From: DUMJ01 sp964655195
GTDB taxonomy: Bacteria; DUMJ01
Length of the DNA: 24,803 bases
Assembly (NCBI GenBank): GCA_964655195.1
Contig: CAZZLK010000059.1
Location: 1-24,803 of the forward strand
Direction: 5' to 3'
The first letter of the stretch is position 1, and each line of letters starts with the position of its first letter. Under the pieces are notes generated by a model. It ran no database searches. It had not been told where the DNA came from and saw only the letters and a program-made list of their open reading frames with translations. The position numbers and the translations under genes were made by a program. This document shows, piece by piece, positions 1 through 7,694 of the stretch.

Positions 1-1
1 G

Positions 2-145
2 GTAGAGATGGTAATGCCAGGAGACAACATAAATATGGAAGTAGAGCTTATAGTACCGGTAGCGTTAGAAGAAGGGTTAAGATTTGCTATCAGGGAAGGA
101 GGTAGGACAGTAGGAGCTGGAGTTATAACCCAGCTTATAGAGTAG
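2..145 (+). CDS. tuf: Elongation factor Tu, C-terminal end (partial)
   Basis: This is the last 47 codons of EF-Tu, the GTPase that carries aminoacyl-tRNA to the ribosome. The frame opens at the window edge and stops at TAG 143-145. The visible residues belong to beta-barrel domain 3, with the family signatures MVMPGDN, FAIREGGRTVGAGV and the terminal VITQLIE. The GTPase domain and domain 2 lie outside the window. rpmG starts two bases after the stop, so the two are almost certainly co-transcribed. Bacteria often carry two near-identical tuf copies, which commonly break assemblies; that may be why the sequence begins here (inference). Confidence 0.95.
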   Translation, partial: VEMVMPGDNINMEVELIVPVALEEGLRFAIREGGRTVGAGVITQLIE

Positions 146-147
146 TC

Positions 148-300
148 ATGCCTAGAGATATAGTAACCTTAGCCTGCACCGAATGTAAAAACAGAAATTA
201 TACAACCACCAAAAATAAGAAGAACACTACCAACAGATTAGAGCTTAAGAAGTTTTGCCCCTTCTGCAGAAAGCATACGGTACATAGAGAGGTAAGATAA
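148..300 (+). CDS. rpmG: 50S ribosomal protein L33
   Basis: This 50-residue protein is ribosomal protein L33, a small zinc-ribbon protein of the large subunit near the E site. It begins MPRDIVTLACTECKNRNY and has two Cys pairs, CTEC and CPFC, which make this the zinc-binding (C+) form. The length is normal for L33. It sits two bases after tuf and five bases before tRNA-Trp. The order tuf-rpmG-trnW is a widespread bacterial arrangement that usually continues into secE-nusG. Here it runs into flagellar genes instead. Confidence 0.96.
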   Translation: MPRDIVTLACTECKNRNYTTTKNKKNTTNRLELKKFCPFCRKHTVHREVR

Positions 301-304
301 ATAT

Positions 305-380
305 AGGCCCGTAGCTCAATTGGCAGAGCACTGGTCTCCAAAACCAGGTGTTGCGGGTTCGAGTCCTGCCGGGCCTGCCA
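305..380 (+). tRNA. trnW: tRNA-Trp (anticodon CCA)
   Basis: A complete 76-nt cloverleaf. The acceptor stem AGGCCCG (305-311) pairs fully with CGGGCCT (370-376), followed by discriminator G377 and an encoded CCA end. The anticodon stem CTGGT/ACCAG encloses loop CTCCAAA, giving anticodon CCA at 338-340. The T arm GCGGG/CCTGC with TTCGAGT lies at 353-369. It is probably processed from a tuf-rpmG-trnW transcript. Only 23 bases separate its 3' end from the flgF start, so transcription very likely continues into the flagellar genes. Confidence 0.98.
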
Positions 381-403
381 TTTAAATAAATCGAGGGGAA
401 TAA

Positions 404-1138
404 ATGTTTAGAGGAATCTATACGGGTGCCTCAGGGATGTTGGCTGAGTTAGTAAGGGTAAATACGGTATCAAATAACCTTGCTAATTCAGCTACTGTTG
501 GCTATAAGAGAAGCCAGACGGTAACCAGAAACTTCCCTGAGGTCTTTTTATTTAAACTCTATAATAATGAACGCCCTTTACCATTAGGGACCACTGGAAC
601 GGGAACTTATGTTGATGGGGTAGTAACTTTAAATACCCCTGGTAATTACATTCCATCTAATAATCCTCTAGATATAGCCGTCAGGAACGGATTCCTTGTA
701 GTCAATACCCCTATGGGAGAGAGATTTACGAAAAATGGACAACTTGTTATAAATAGTGAGGGATACCTCTCTACAACAGATGGATATGTAGTACTGGGGG
801 AAAATGGTCCTATCAGAATCCCGCAGGGTGGGATAGTAGTATTTACCAGAAGGGGGGAGGTGATTGTAGATGGAGAAACGATTGATACACTTAGAGTTGT
901 TACCCCGCAAGGAGGTGATGTGATAGAAAAGATAGGAGAAAATCTTGTAAGTTTTGTTCCCCAGCCTGTTCAACCTGACATAGAACAGTATGCCATAGAG
1001 ACTTCTAATGTTAATACTGTAAGAGAAATGGTTGAACTTATCTCTGCTTACAGGGCGTATGAATCTAACCAGAAACTAGTACAGGCTGAGGATAGTATCA
1101 CAGAAAGACTCATTTCTGATCTGGGAAGATTTGCTTAA
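404..1138 (+). CDS. flgF: Flagellar basal-body rod protein FlgF
   Basis: FlgF is a proximal-rod subunit of the flagellar axle in the periplasm. The 244-residue product carries the N-terminal rod/hook signature with TGASGML and NTVSNNLANSATVGYKRS (about residues 8-36). A central FlgE/F/G-like segment is visible around LDIAVRNGFLVVNTP, and the C-terminal rod helix ends in SAYRAYESNQKLVQ. Length is normal for FlgF. FlgF and FlgG are close paralogues; this is called FlgF because it is the shorter and the next gene is a clear FlgG. The start ATG has GAGGGG upstream. It is the first gene of the flagellar block, 23 bases after tRNA-Trp. A GC-rich hairpin follows it. Confidence 0.9.
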   Translation: MFRGIYTGASGMLAELVRVNTVSNNLANSATVGYKRSQTVTRNFPEVFLFKLYNNERPLPLGTTGTGTYVDGVVTLNTPGNYIPSNNPLDIAVRNGFLVVNTPMGERFTKNGQLVINSEGYLSTTDGYVVLGENGPIRIPQGGIVVFTRRGEVIVDGETIDTLRVVTPQGGDVIEKIGENLVSFVPQPVQPDIEQYAIETSNVNTVREMVELISAYRAYESNQKLVQAEDSITERLISDLGRFA

Positions 1139-1145
1139 AATAATC

Positions 1146-1176
1146 TGCCGGCCGGACTGCTACGCAGGGGCTGGCA
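1146..1176 (+). other. GC-rich hairpin between flgF and flgG
   Basis: In the 57-base gap after flgF, arm TGCCGGCC (1146-1153) pairs with GGCTGGCA (1169-1176), eight pairs including one G-U. Inside it CTGC/GCAG (1157-1160 with 1164-1167) forms a second short stem on a three-base loop. 23 of the 31 bases are G or C, against AT-rich flanks. AAAAATTT and the flgG ribosome-binding site GGAGGTGA follow directly. There is no T tract, so a classical terminator is unlikely. It could stabilise or process the mRNA or tune flgF:flgG output (inference). Confidence 0.55.
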
Positions 1177-1195
1177 AAAATTTGGAGGTGAATTT

Positions 1196-1984
1196 ATGAT
1201 ACCAGCATTGTGGAGCGCAGCCTCTGGTATGTTAGCACAGCAGTTGAATCTTGATGTGATTGCCAATAACCTGGCAAATGTAAACACTACAGGTTTCAAG
1301 AAGAGCAGGGTCGATTTTCAGGACCTTCTGTACAATACTATTAGAGCAGCCGGGGCATTGATAGCTCAGGGTGCTCAAGTTCCAACAAGTGTACAGGTTG
1401 GACATGGTGTAAGAGCGGTTGCTATTCAAAAGTTATTCTCTCAGGGAGACTTTCAACAGACACAGAATACGCTAGACCTTGTTATTGAGGGTGATGGCTT
1501 CTTCCAGATCACTATGCCTGATGGTTCGGTGGCTTATACCAGAGATGGGGCATTTAAGAAAGATAGTCAGGGTAGAATTGTAAACTCAGATGGTTTACCT
1601 CTAGCTCCCGAAATTATTATACCCCCAGAGGCAACAAGTATCGCCATTACCAGTGATGGTACCGTTTCCGTTACTCTCCCAGGGTCCACAGATTTCCAGA
1701 CCTTAGGACAGATCCAGCTGGCAAAGTTTATAAATCCCTCTGGCTTGGAGAGTATTGGAAGAAACTTATTCAGGGCAACAGCTGCTTCAGGGGCTCCGAT
1801 TATTGGAAATCCTGGAGATAGTGGTTTTGGGACAATTGCTCAGGGGTTTATAGAGATGTCAAATGTAAAAGTGGTAGAAGAGATGGTGAATATGATAGTA
1901 GCTCAGAGGGCATATGAGGTCAATGCTAGAGCCATACAGGCGTCCGATGATATCCTACAGATAGCAAATACACTGCGTAGGTAA
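1196..1984 (+). CDS. flgG: Flagellar distal rod protein FlgG
   Basis: FlgG forms the distal rod that passes through the P and L rings. The 262-residue product shows the full FlgG pattern: MIPALWSAASGMLAQQLNLD and the N-terminal motif VIANNLANVNTTGFKKSR, a central domain with TLDLVIEGDGFFQI and YTRDGAFKKDSQGRIVNSDG, and the C-terminal QGFIEMSNVKVVEEMVNMI with IVAQRAYEVNARAIQASD. Length matches the family (about 260). The start is supported by a strong GGAGGTGA seven bases upstream. It sits between flgF and the ring-assembly genes flgA-flgH-flgI, the usual order. Confidence 0.97.
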   Translation: MIPALWSAASGMLAQQLNLDVIANNLANVNTTGFKKSRVDFQDLLYNTIRAAGALIAQGAQVPTSVQVGHGVRAVAIQKLFSQGDFQQTQNTLDLVIEGDGFFQITMPDGSVAYTRDGAFKKDSQGRIVNSDGLPLAPEIIIPPEATSIAITSDGTVSVTLPGSTDFQTLGQIQLAKFINPSGLESIGRNLFRATAASGAPIIGNPGDSGFGTIAQGFIEMSNVKVVEEMVNMIVAQRAYEVNARAIQASDDILQIANTLRR

Positions 1985-1989
1985 ATAGG

Positions 1990-2913
1990 ATGAGGAGATC
2001 TTATTTATCTCTCTTGGTCCTATTTTTCCTTCTCTGTCAGAGTATTTCTTTTGCCTCTGTATTGAAGATAAAATCTTTAGTCAGTGTGAGCGGGGATAGG
2101 ATTTATCTTAGAGATATATTAGAAGATCCGTCAGGTATACCTGATGGATTTCTTGGGGTAGAGCTCTTCCCCGCTCCTCCCTTAGGAAAAAGTCTTGTAT
2201 ATTCTTCTCAGTATATAAAGCAGATCCTCACTATGAAAGTCCCTGCATTGCTGAAAGATAGGGATCTATCATCCCCAGATAAGGTTATATTTACCCGCAC
2301 AGCTCAGGTAATCTCCAAAGAAGAGTTAATTTCCATTGTGAGAGAAAAGATAGGGATACCCAATCTGGAACCTCTCTCGCAAGATATCCCCAGTGTAGTC
2401 TTACCCGAGGGAAATCTAAAGATAGATGTAAAACAGTTAAGTTCAGCCAATAGCAAAGTCCTTGTATTGAAGGTTTCATTTTATGTAGACGATAGGTATA
2501 TAAAGGCTATTAACCTATCCTTTAAGACAGATATCAAAAAAGTACTTTATGCGGTAAAGGTCTATGTACCTAAGGGGACAATTATCACTGAGGAAATGAT
2601 AGCAGAGAAGTCAGTAGATAGTATTGTTCCTTCTGCCATCGAAAAGAAAGAGGACATAATAGGCAAAGTCACTACAAGAATCCTCTATCCTGGGCAGATT
2701 ATCACCTCTAATGCCGTAGTTGAGCCACCACTGGTAAATAAAAATGAAGAGGTAGAGGCGATCAGGCGTATTGGAAACCTCACAGTTTCTACCAAGCTTA
2801 TAGCCCTTCAGGATGGTTATTTTGGACAGACCATAAGGTTAAGAAACCCTTCAAGTTTTAAGGAGGTCTTGGGTACGGTAATAGGAAGAGGAAAGGTGGA
2901 GGTCTTCAAATGA
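1990..2913 (+). CDS. flgA: P-ring assembly chaperone FlgA
   Basis: FlgA is the periplasmic chaperone that helps FlgI assemble into the P ring in the peptidoglycan layer. The 307-residue product starts with an export signal (basic MRRS, then a hydrophobic stretch to about residue 22 ending SISFAS). The middle is poorly conserved. The C-terminal part has the SAF/FlgA pattern VYVPKGTIITEEMI, then IIGKVTTRILYPGQIITSNAV, and the closing LQDGYFGQTIRLRN, KEVLGTVIGRGKVEV. It begins five bases after flgG and overlaps flgH by four (ATGA), suggesting translational coupling. FlgA goes with P rings and so with diderm flagella. Confidence 0.92.
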   Translation: MRRSYLSLLVLFFLLCQSISFASVLKIKSLVSVSGDRIYLRDILEDPSGIPDGFLGVELFPAPPLGKSLVYSSQYIKQILTMKVPALLKDRDLSSPDKVIFTRTAQVISKEELISIVREKIGIPNLEPLSQDIPSVVLPEGNLKIDVKQLSSANSKVLVLKVSFYVDDRYIKAINLSFKTDIKKVLYAVKVYVPKGTIITEEMIAEKSVDSIVPSAIEKKEDIIGKVTTRILYPGQIITSNAVVEPPLVNKNEEVEAIRRIGNLTVSTKLIALQDGYFGQTIRLRNPSSFKEVLGTVIGRGKVEVFK

Positions 2914-3470
2914 AAAGAGTGATATCTATTTTGATCATATTTATAGGAGTTTTAAATCTCGGTCTTGTAAAGTCTCTCTATACAGACCATAAGGCTTTTA
3001 CCAAGGGGGATACGGTCACTGTTATAATAACTGAGTATACTCAGGCTAATCAGCAGATGGGAAGCGGAACCGATAAGTCGGTTACCCTAAAAGGGGGACC
3101 GGGTGTAGGTTTTTTAGATTTTATCACTGCCTTTTTTGTTGAACTTTCTTCCGCCTTTTCTGGTTCTAGAAGTACATCACAGGCAGCCAATTTTTCAGGC
3201 AATATAAGTGCAATTGTCAAGGATGTCCTACCCAATGGATTACTTTTGATAGAGGGGTCTAAGGTGGTAACCGTCAATAACGAGGAACAGACGGTATATA
3301 TAAAGGGTTTTGTTAGACCAGAAGATATAAATAAAGATAACACCATCTATTCTTCGAAGGTGGTTGATCTAGAGGTAAGGTATCAGAGTTCGGCGCCTAA
3401 GGCAAGAGATGGCGGAATACTCTCTACAATACTCTACTGGATTAAAGAGCTTTTAAGACTTATATTTTAA
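2910..3470 (+). CDS. flgH: Flagellar L-ring protein FlgH, no lipobox cysteine
   Basis: FlgH forms the L ring around the rod in the outer membrane. The 186-residue product has a hydrophobic signal (MKRVISILIIFIGVLNLGLV) followed by the conserved SLYTDHKAFTKGDTVTVII. Later FlgH hallmarks are NGLLLIEGSKVVTVNNEEQ, YIKGFVRPEDINKDNTI and a C-terminal aromatic/aliphatic helix. It is shorter than the E. coli protein (about 230). The enterobacterial protein is a lipoprotein attached through Cys just after the signal; this one has no cysteine at all, so it cannot be lipidated that way. It overlaps flgA by four bases and precedes flgI. Confidence 0.93.
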   Translation: MKRVISILIIFIGVLNLGLVKSLYTDHKAFTKGDTVTVIITEYTQANQQMGSGTDKSVTLKGGPGVGFLDFITAFFVELSSAFSGSRSTSQAANFSGNISAIVKDVLPNGLLLIEGSKVVTVNNEEQTVYIKGFVRPEDINKDNTIYSSKVVDLEVRYQSSAPKARDGGILSTILYWIKELLRLIF

Positions 3471-3485
3471 TTAGAGGTGAGAAGA

Positions 3486-4481
3486 ATGAGAAATGTTATC
3501 TTGATACTGACATTAATATTTATCTTTTCACTAAACGCTATCTCTTATGGAGCAAGGATAAAAGATATAGTCCAGCTCCAGGGGATAGATCGGATCCATC
3601 TGGTTGGGATGGGCCTGGTTGTTGGGTTGCAGGGTACTGGAGATAGGAATATCTCCTTAGCCCAGCAGATGCTGGCAAATATGAGTAAGAATTTTGGTAT
3701 AACGATCTCTCAGGATCTTATAAAGCCCAGAAATGTTGCAGTAGTAACCATTACCCTGGATGTTCCCTCATATGCAAAGGAAGGGGACCTCTTTGATGTT
3801 CAGGTCTCAAGCAATCTCGATGCTACCAGCCTTCAGGGTGGAATCCTCCTTGATACTCCTCTTATATCTCCAGTTACCGGTGAAGAGTTAGCCAGAGCTC
3901 AGGGACCCGTTTCAGTTGGGGGTATAGATATATCTGGAAAGACCAGAAGCAAATCACCTCTTACTGTTGGCATAGTATACGGTGGTGGTAAAATAGTAAA
4001 GAACTTGGGTGGTAGTATAAACTCCAAACAGCTTAGGTTCTCTTTGAGAAATCCCGATTTTACAACCGCTCAGAGGATAGTAACAGCGATAAACGATAAA
4101 TTTCCCAATACCGCCAAAGCGATAGATTCTTCTACCATTGAGATCAGTGTTCCACAGGATTATCAGAATAACGTGGTTGATTTTATAGCACAGATAGAGG
4201 GTCTTACTATAACTCCTGACATATCTGCAAGAATAGTTATAAATGAGAGGACTGGAGTTATAATTATGGGGAAGGATGTACTTTTACTTCCTGTTGCTAT
4301 AGAGTATAATAATATTAAGTTGACCATAATTGCACCACAGGATGAGAATATAAAAGAGGTTACACTGGGAGATCTGGTACAGGCTTTAAATACACTGGGG
4401 GCAACACCAAAGGATATTATAGGAATAATATCGGCGATAAAAGAGGCTGGAGCCCTACAAGGAGAGTTGGTATTTCAGTAA
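3486..4481 (+). CDS. flgI: Flagellar P-ring protein FlgI
   Basis: FlgI builds the periplasmic P ring that acts as a bushing in the peptidoglycan. The product (about 331 residues) has an export signal ending ISYGARIKDI. Family signatures are VGMGLVVGLQGTGD, NMSKNFGI, KPRNVAVVTITLDVP, FDVQVSSNLDATSLQGGILL and IVINERTGVIIMGKDV, with a C-terminal LVQALNTLGATPKDIIGII. Length is normal. I prefer ATG 3486 because TTAGAGGTGA sits at the right distance before it. An in-frame GTG at 3477 would add three residues but overlaps that ribosome-binding site. One base separates it from the rod-binding gene downstream. Confidence 0.96.
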   Translation: MRNVILILTLIFIFSLNAISYGARIKDIVQLQGIDRIHLVGMGLVVGLQGTGDRNISLAQQMLANMSKNFGITISQDLIKPRNVAVVTITLDVPSYAKEGDLFDVQVSSNLDATSLQGGILLDTPLISPVTGEELARAQGPVSVGGIDISGKTRSKSPLTVGIVYGGGKIVKNLGGSINSKQLRFSLRNPDFTTAQRIVTAINDKFPNTAKAIDSSTIEISVPQDYQNNVVDFIAQIEGLTITPDISARIVINERTGVIIMGKDVLLLPVAIEYNNIKLTIIAPQDENIKEVTLGDLVQALNTLGATPKDIIGIISAIKEAGALQGELVFQ

Positions 4482-4482
4482 G

Positions 4483-4758
4483 ATGTACATAGAGAATGTT
4501 AGATCTATACTAAATTACAGAGTTGATGATAAGGAGAAACTAAGGATATTAACTAGTGAATTTGTATCTATCTTCTGGAATGTCCTGCTTAAGGAGATGA
4601 GAAATTCTGTAGATATGCTTTCTCCAGAGACTCCTTCTTTTGCCCTCTCCACATATTATAGCTGGTTTGATGGTGAGTTGTCTAGAATTTTAGCCAAGAG
4701 TAGTAATGGCTTGGCAGATATTCTGTATAAGGAGTTGATTAAAAGTTTGAATAAATGA
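4483..4758 (+). CDS. flgJ: Rod-binding protein FlgJ, N-terminal domain only
   Basis: This 91-residue protein resembles the N-terminal rod-capping domain of FlgJ, which helps rod subunits assemble. Visible are the helix FVSIFWNVLLKEMRNSVD (the F...LLKEMR pattern), SWFDGELSRILAKSSNGLADILYKEL (the D.elSr.La...GLad.ly pattern), and a short C terminus. There is no muramidase (glucosaminidase) domain, as in many non-proteobacterial FlgJ proteins, so wall clearing must come from another enzyme. It follows flgI by one base and overlaps the HDOD gene by four (ATGA). The family call rests on motif pattern plus position. Confidence 0.82.
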   Translation: MYIENVRSILNYRVDDKEKLRILTSEFVSIFWNVLLKEMRNSVDMLSPETPSFALSTYYSWFDGELSRILAKSSNGLADILYKELIKSLNK

Positions 4759-5606
4759 GTAATAAACTGACATTAGAGAGATTGATAGATAGAGTAGAAA
4801 AGCTCCCTGCCTTACCCCATGTGATTTCTCTGGCATTAAGGAAGATAGACGATCCCAGAAGTTCGATTACAGATATAGCTAGGGCTCTCTCTGGAGATGA
4901 AGGACTAGTGGCCAATATATTAAAACTGGCAAACTCTGCATACTATGGATTCCCAAGAAGGGTGGTGTCTGTAACTGAAGCAATTGTTATACTTGGTCTT
5001 AATACGTTGAGGAGTCTTATCTATACCACTTTGGCTAAGGACTTCCTGGGAAAAGAGGTAAAGGGTTACTCATTGGATAAGGGGGAACTCTGGAGACATT
5101 CTATAGCCTGTGCAATCATATGTAGAGAGATCGCCCGTAAGAGAAGACTTGGAGACATAGAGGCGTTCTTTGTGGCAGGTTTATTACACGACATAGGAAA
5201 GATAGTCCTGGATGAATATTTACAGCCCGAGTACGACGAAGTGGTAAAGAGGATCTCTGAGTCTCTTGAACCATTCAATGTGATAGAGAAGGAACTTTTA
5301 GGTTTTGACCATCAAGAAGCTGGAGGACTTTTGGCTAAGAGGTGGAATCTCCCCGAGTTCCTTATATCCGCTATAAGTAATCACCATGAACCCGAGAAGA
5401 TGGTCGCAGTTTCCTCCAAGGTGGTCCATGTAGGGGATAGTATCACATTAATGATGGGATATGGTGTGGGAATAGATGGACTTATGTATTCACTCTCTGG
5501 GAGCATATTAGAGGAGCTTGGATTTGTTGATGAGTCATCTCTGGAGACCTTTATATCTTATGTAGATAATCTTCTTACAGCTGCTTATCAATTCTTCGAG
5601 CTATGA
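4755..5606 (+). CDS. HDOD-domain protein with a complete HD metal site
   Basis: A 283-residue HDOD protein, a family of signalling or regulatory HD-superfamily proteins. It opens with LPALPHVISLALRKIDDP (residues 17-34), then the typical ANILKLANSAYYGFPRRVVS and TEAIVILGLNTLRSLI. Many HDOD domains lack catalytic residues. Here a full set is visible: H115, H145-D146 in GLLHDIGK, H186 in GFDHQEAG, H210/H211 in SNHHEPE and H225/D228. It lacks a GYP motif, so it is not a canonical HD-GYP cyclic-di-GMP phosphodiesterase. It overlaps flgJ and the ATPase gene by four bases on each side, so a flagellar or motility-control role is likely but unproven. Confidence 0.88.
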   Translation: MSNKLTLERLIDRVEKLPALPHVISLALRKIDDPRSSITDIARALSGDEGLVANILKLANSAYYGFPRRVVSVTEAIVILGLNTLRSLIYTTLAKDFLGKEVKGYSLDKGELWRHSIACAIICREIARKRRLGDIEAFFVAGLLHDIGKIVLDEYLQPEYDEVVKRISESLEPFNVIEKELLGFDHQEAGGLLAKRWNLPEFLISAISNHHEPEKMVAVSSKVVHVGDSITLMMGYGVGIDGLMYSLSGSILEELGFVDESSLETFISYVDNLLTAAYQFFEL

Positions 5607-7693
5607 GAGAACTGGTAGGTATTGATGTAGGGACACGAAGTGTAAAGGGCTTGGTTGGGACTTTTGAGGATAAGATCAGAATACTGGCTTACTCCCTCAA
5701 GGAACATTCTACCAGGGCTATGCTTGATGGCCAGGTCCACAATGTCCCTCAAGTAGCTAGTACAATCAGAGCGGTAAAGGACGATCTGGAGAAGAAGCTT
5801 AAGACTAGGATTACAGAGAGTGCAACTGCTGTTGCCGGTAGAGTCCTTATCACCAAGAGAGGAAGGTCCCAGCTGGAGTTTCCTGCCTTTACTCTATTTA
5901 CTCAGAACCATATAAATACCCTCGAGTGGAATGCGTTATACTCTGCCAGAAATCTACTCCGTACGGAGGAAGATCTGGAGTCATGGGATTATATATGTGT
6001 TGGTTATACTGTTACCAGATATCTCCTGGACGGAACCCCTATAGATTCTCTTGTTGGTCAGAGGGGTAAGAGTATTTCTTGTGAGGTGATAGCTACATTT
6101 CTTCCTAGGGTTGTTATAGATGCACTTGTTTCTGCCTTTGATTTTGCAGAGTTAAAGATAACTTTAATGACTCTTGAACCAATATCTGCTATGGATCTGG
6201 TTGTCCCTCAAGACCTTAGGAAGTTAAATATAGCCCTCGTGGACATAGGAGCAGGTACATCAGATATAGCCATCTCTAAAGATGGGACTATCCTGGGTTA
6301 TGGGATGGTTCCTTTTGCAGGAGATGAGGTTACAGAGGCTATAATGAGGTCTTTACTGGTAGATTTTTCTACCGCTGAAGATATAAAGAGGAATAATAGG
6401 GAAAAGATATCTTTTAAGGATATCCTAGGAAACAGTAAAGAAATAAGCAAGGAGAATGTCTTAGATATCATTAGACCTACGGTGGAGAATATGGTATTAA
6501 AAGTGAGCGAGAAGATTTTGGAATTGAATGAGAGGGCTCCTGATGTACTGATCTGTATAGGAGGAGGGAGTCTTACCCCCTGTATTAGAGATTTATTTTC
6601 TAAGATCTTAGAGATCCCATCGGAAAGGATAGCAATAAGAGATGTAAATTCTTTGGGTTTAGTTGTAGGCAAAAGGTTGAAGGGTCCTGAATGGATAACC
6701 CCTATAGGTATATTGAATTCATACTTCAATAACAGAGGATTCGTTCCTGTAGAAGTTTGGGTAAACGGTGAGAGAGTAAGACTCCTTGATACCGGAATAA
6801 TAACGGTAAGTGACCTTATCATATCTGCGGGATTTTCTCCCTGGCTGATCTATGGAGAACCTGGTAAGGGTATAACGGTCGAAGTAAATGGGAGTATTAA
6901 AGTATTCCCTGGTGAAAGGGGTAAACCTGCTAAGATCATTGTAAATGGAGAGGTAGCAAATCTTGATACCAGGATAAAAGCTGGTGACGAGATAGAGATC
7001 ATCCCTGGAGAGAGGGGACTTGATGCCTTTGTAACTGTAGAAGATATAATTGATATCGTTGAGATTCCGAGAGTAAAGGTGAACGATAAGGAGTATGAAC
7101 TCCCAGTTGAGGTCTTTTTAGATGGGAAAACAGCTGACAGGAGTACACTACTTTACGATAGGGCAAAGATCGAGATAATTTCTAATAAGAGTCTCTATGA
7201 TTTTCTCAGAACTATCGGTATAGATATAGGATCTAAGATATTTAGTTACAGTTTAAATGGAGAAAGAAGGACCTTTGAGTGGAAACCGTATATAATTTAT
7301 CTGAATGGTAGGATGATTGAGGACGATATCAAATTAAATCCTGGAGATACCATCGAGATAGTTTATAAAGAGCATCCTAAAGTAAAGGATGTACTGGGAG
7401 AGGAGAACTTTGGAAGGGACTATACAGTAGATATAAAGGTCAATGGTAGAGAAATAAGGCTCAGGTGCGGTAAGAGTATAACCCTAGATGGTAAGGAGAT
7501 AGATCCAGCAAGTCCTTTCTTAGAGGGTGACTATGTAATAACATCTCTATATCAGCCTATCTTAGCAGATGTACTGAACTATATACCGATAGAGGGGGAT
7601 ATCCAGTTTATAGAGATGAGATTAAATGGTGATCCTGCATCTTTTACATCTCCGATAAAGGATGGGGATGAAATTGAGATAAGGTGGCGATAA
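5603..7693 (+). CDS. FtsA/PilM-like actin-fold ATPase with C-terminal repeat modules
   Basis: A 696-residue protein. Residues 1-350 are an actin/Hsp70-fold ATPase of the FtsA/PilM group: phosphate-1 GIDVGTRSVKG (6-16), phosphate-2 VDIGAGTSDIA (213-223), adenosine motif CIGGGSLTP (318-326), with an SHS2-like insert between. FtsA is normally about 420 residues. Residues 385-696 are instead about five repeats roughly 60 residues apart, each built on xVNG...(I/F)LNG...GD-x-IEI (VNG/LNG near 387, 428, 551, 613, 674; GD-IEI near 461, 581, 688). The pattern recalls beta-grasp or SLBB-like folds. No signal peptide or membrane segment is obvious. Overlap with the HDOD gene and a one-base gap to yvyF place it firmly in the flagellar operon. 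From memory, similarly long FtsA-like proteins occur in some Firmicutes; function unknown. Confidence 0.8.
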   Translation: MRELVGIDVGTRSVKGLVGTFEDKIRILAYSLKEHSTRAMLDGQVHNVPQVASTIRAVKDDLEKKLKTRITESATAVAGRVLITKRGRSQLEFPAFTLFTQNHINTLEWNALYSARNLLRTEEDLESWDYICVGYTVTRYLLDGTPIDSLVGQRGKSISCEVIATFLPRVVIDALVSAFDFAELKITLMTLEPISAMDLVVPQDLRKLNIALVDIGAGTSDIAISKDGTILGYGMVPFAGDEVTEAIMRSLLVDFSTAEDIKRNNREKISFKDILGNSKEISKENVLDIIRPTVENMVLKVSEKILELNERAPDVLICIGGGSLTPCIRDLFSKILEIPSERIAIRDVNSLGLVVGKRLKGPEWITPIGILNSYFNNRGFVPVEVWVNGERVRLLDTGIITVSDLIISAGFSPWLIYGEPGKGITVEVNGSIKVFPGERGKPAKIIVNGEVANLDTRIKAGDEIEIIPGERGLDAFVTVEDIIDIVEIPRVKVNDKEYELPVEVFLDGKTADRSTLLYDRAKIEIISNKSLYDFLRTIGIDIGSKIFSYSLNGERRTFEWKPYIIYLNGRMIEDDIKLNPGDTIEIVYKEHPKVKDVLGEENFGRDYTVDIKVNGREIRLRCGKSITLDGKEIDPASPFLEGDYVITSLYQPILADVLNYIPIEGDIQFIEMRLNGDPASFTSPIKDGDEIEIRWR

Positions 7694-7694
7694 G

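Noticed and set aside
1146..1176. Rho-independent terminator after flgF
   Set aside because: The hairpin is strong but is followed by AAAAATTT, not a T tract, and flgG follows without a promoter. Listed as a structured element instead.
6298..6822. A 174-codon open frame on the minus strand
   Set aside because: It lies wholly inside the ATPase gene on the opposite strand, has no ribosome-binding site or recognisable motif, and its composition (rich in Ser, Leu, Ile, Pro) is that of an antisense shadow.
5603..7693. Calling this gene plain ftsA (cell division)
   Set aside because: The ATPase motifs fit the superfamily, but the length, the repeat tail and the flagellar setting do not match division FtsA, and ftsZ is not adjacent.
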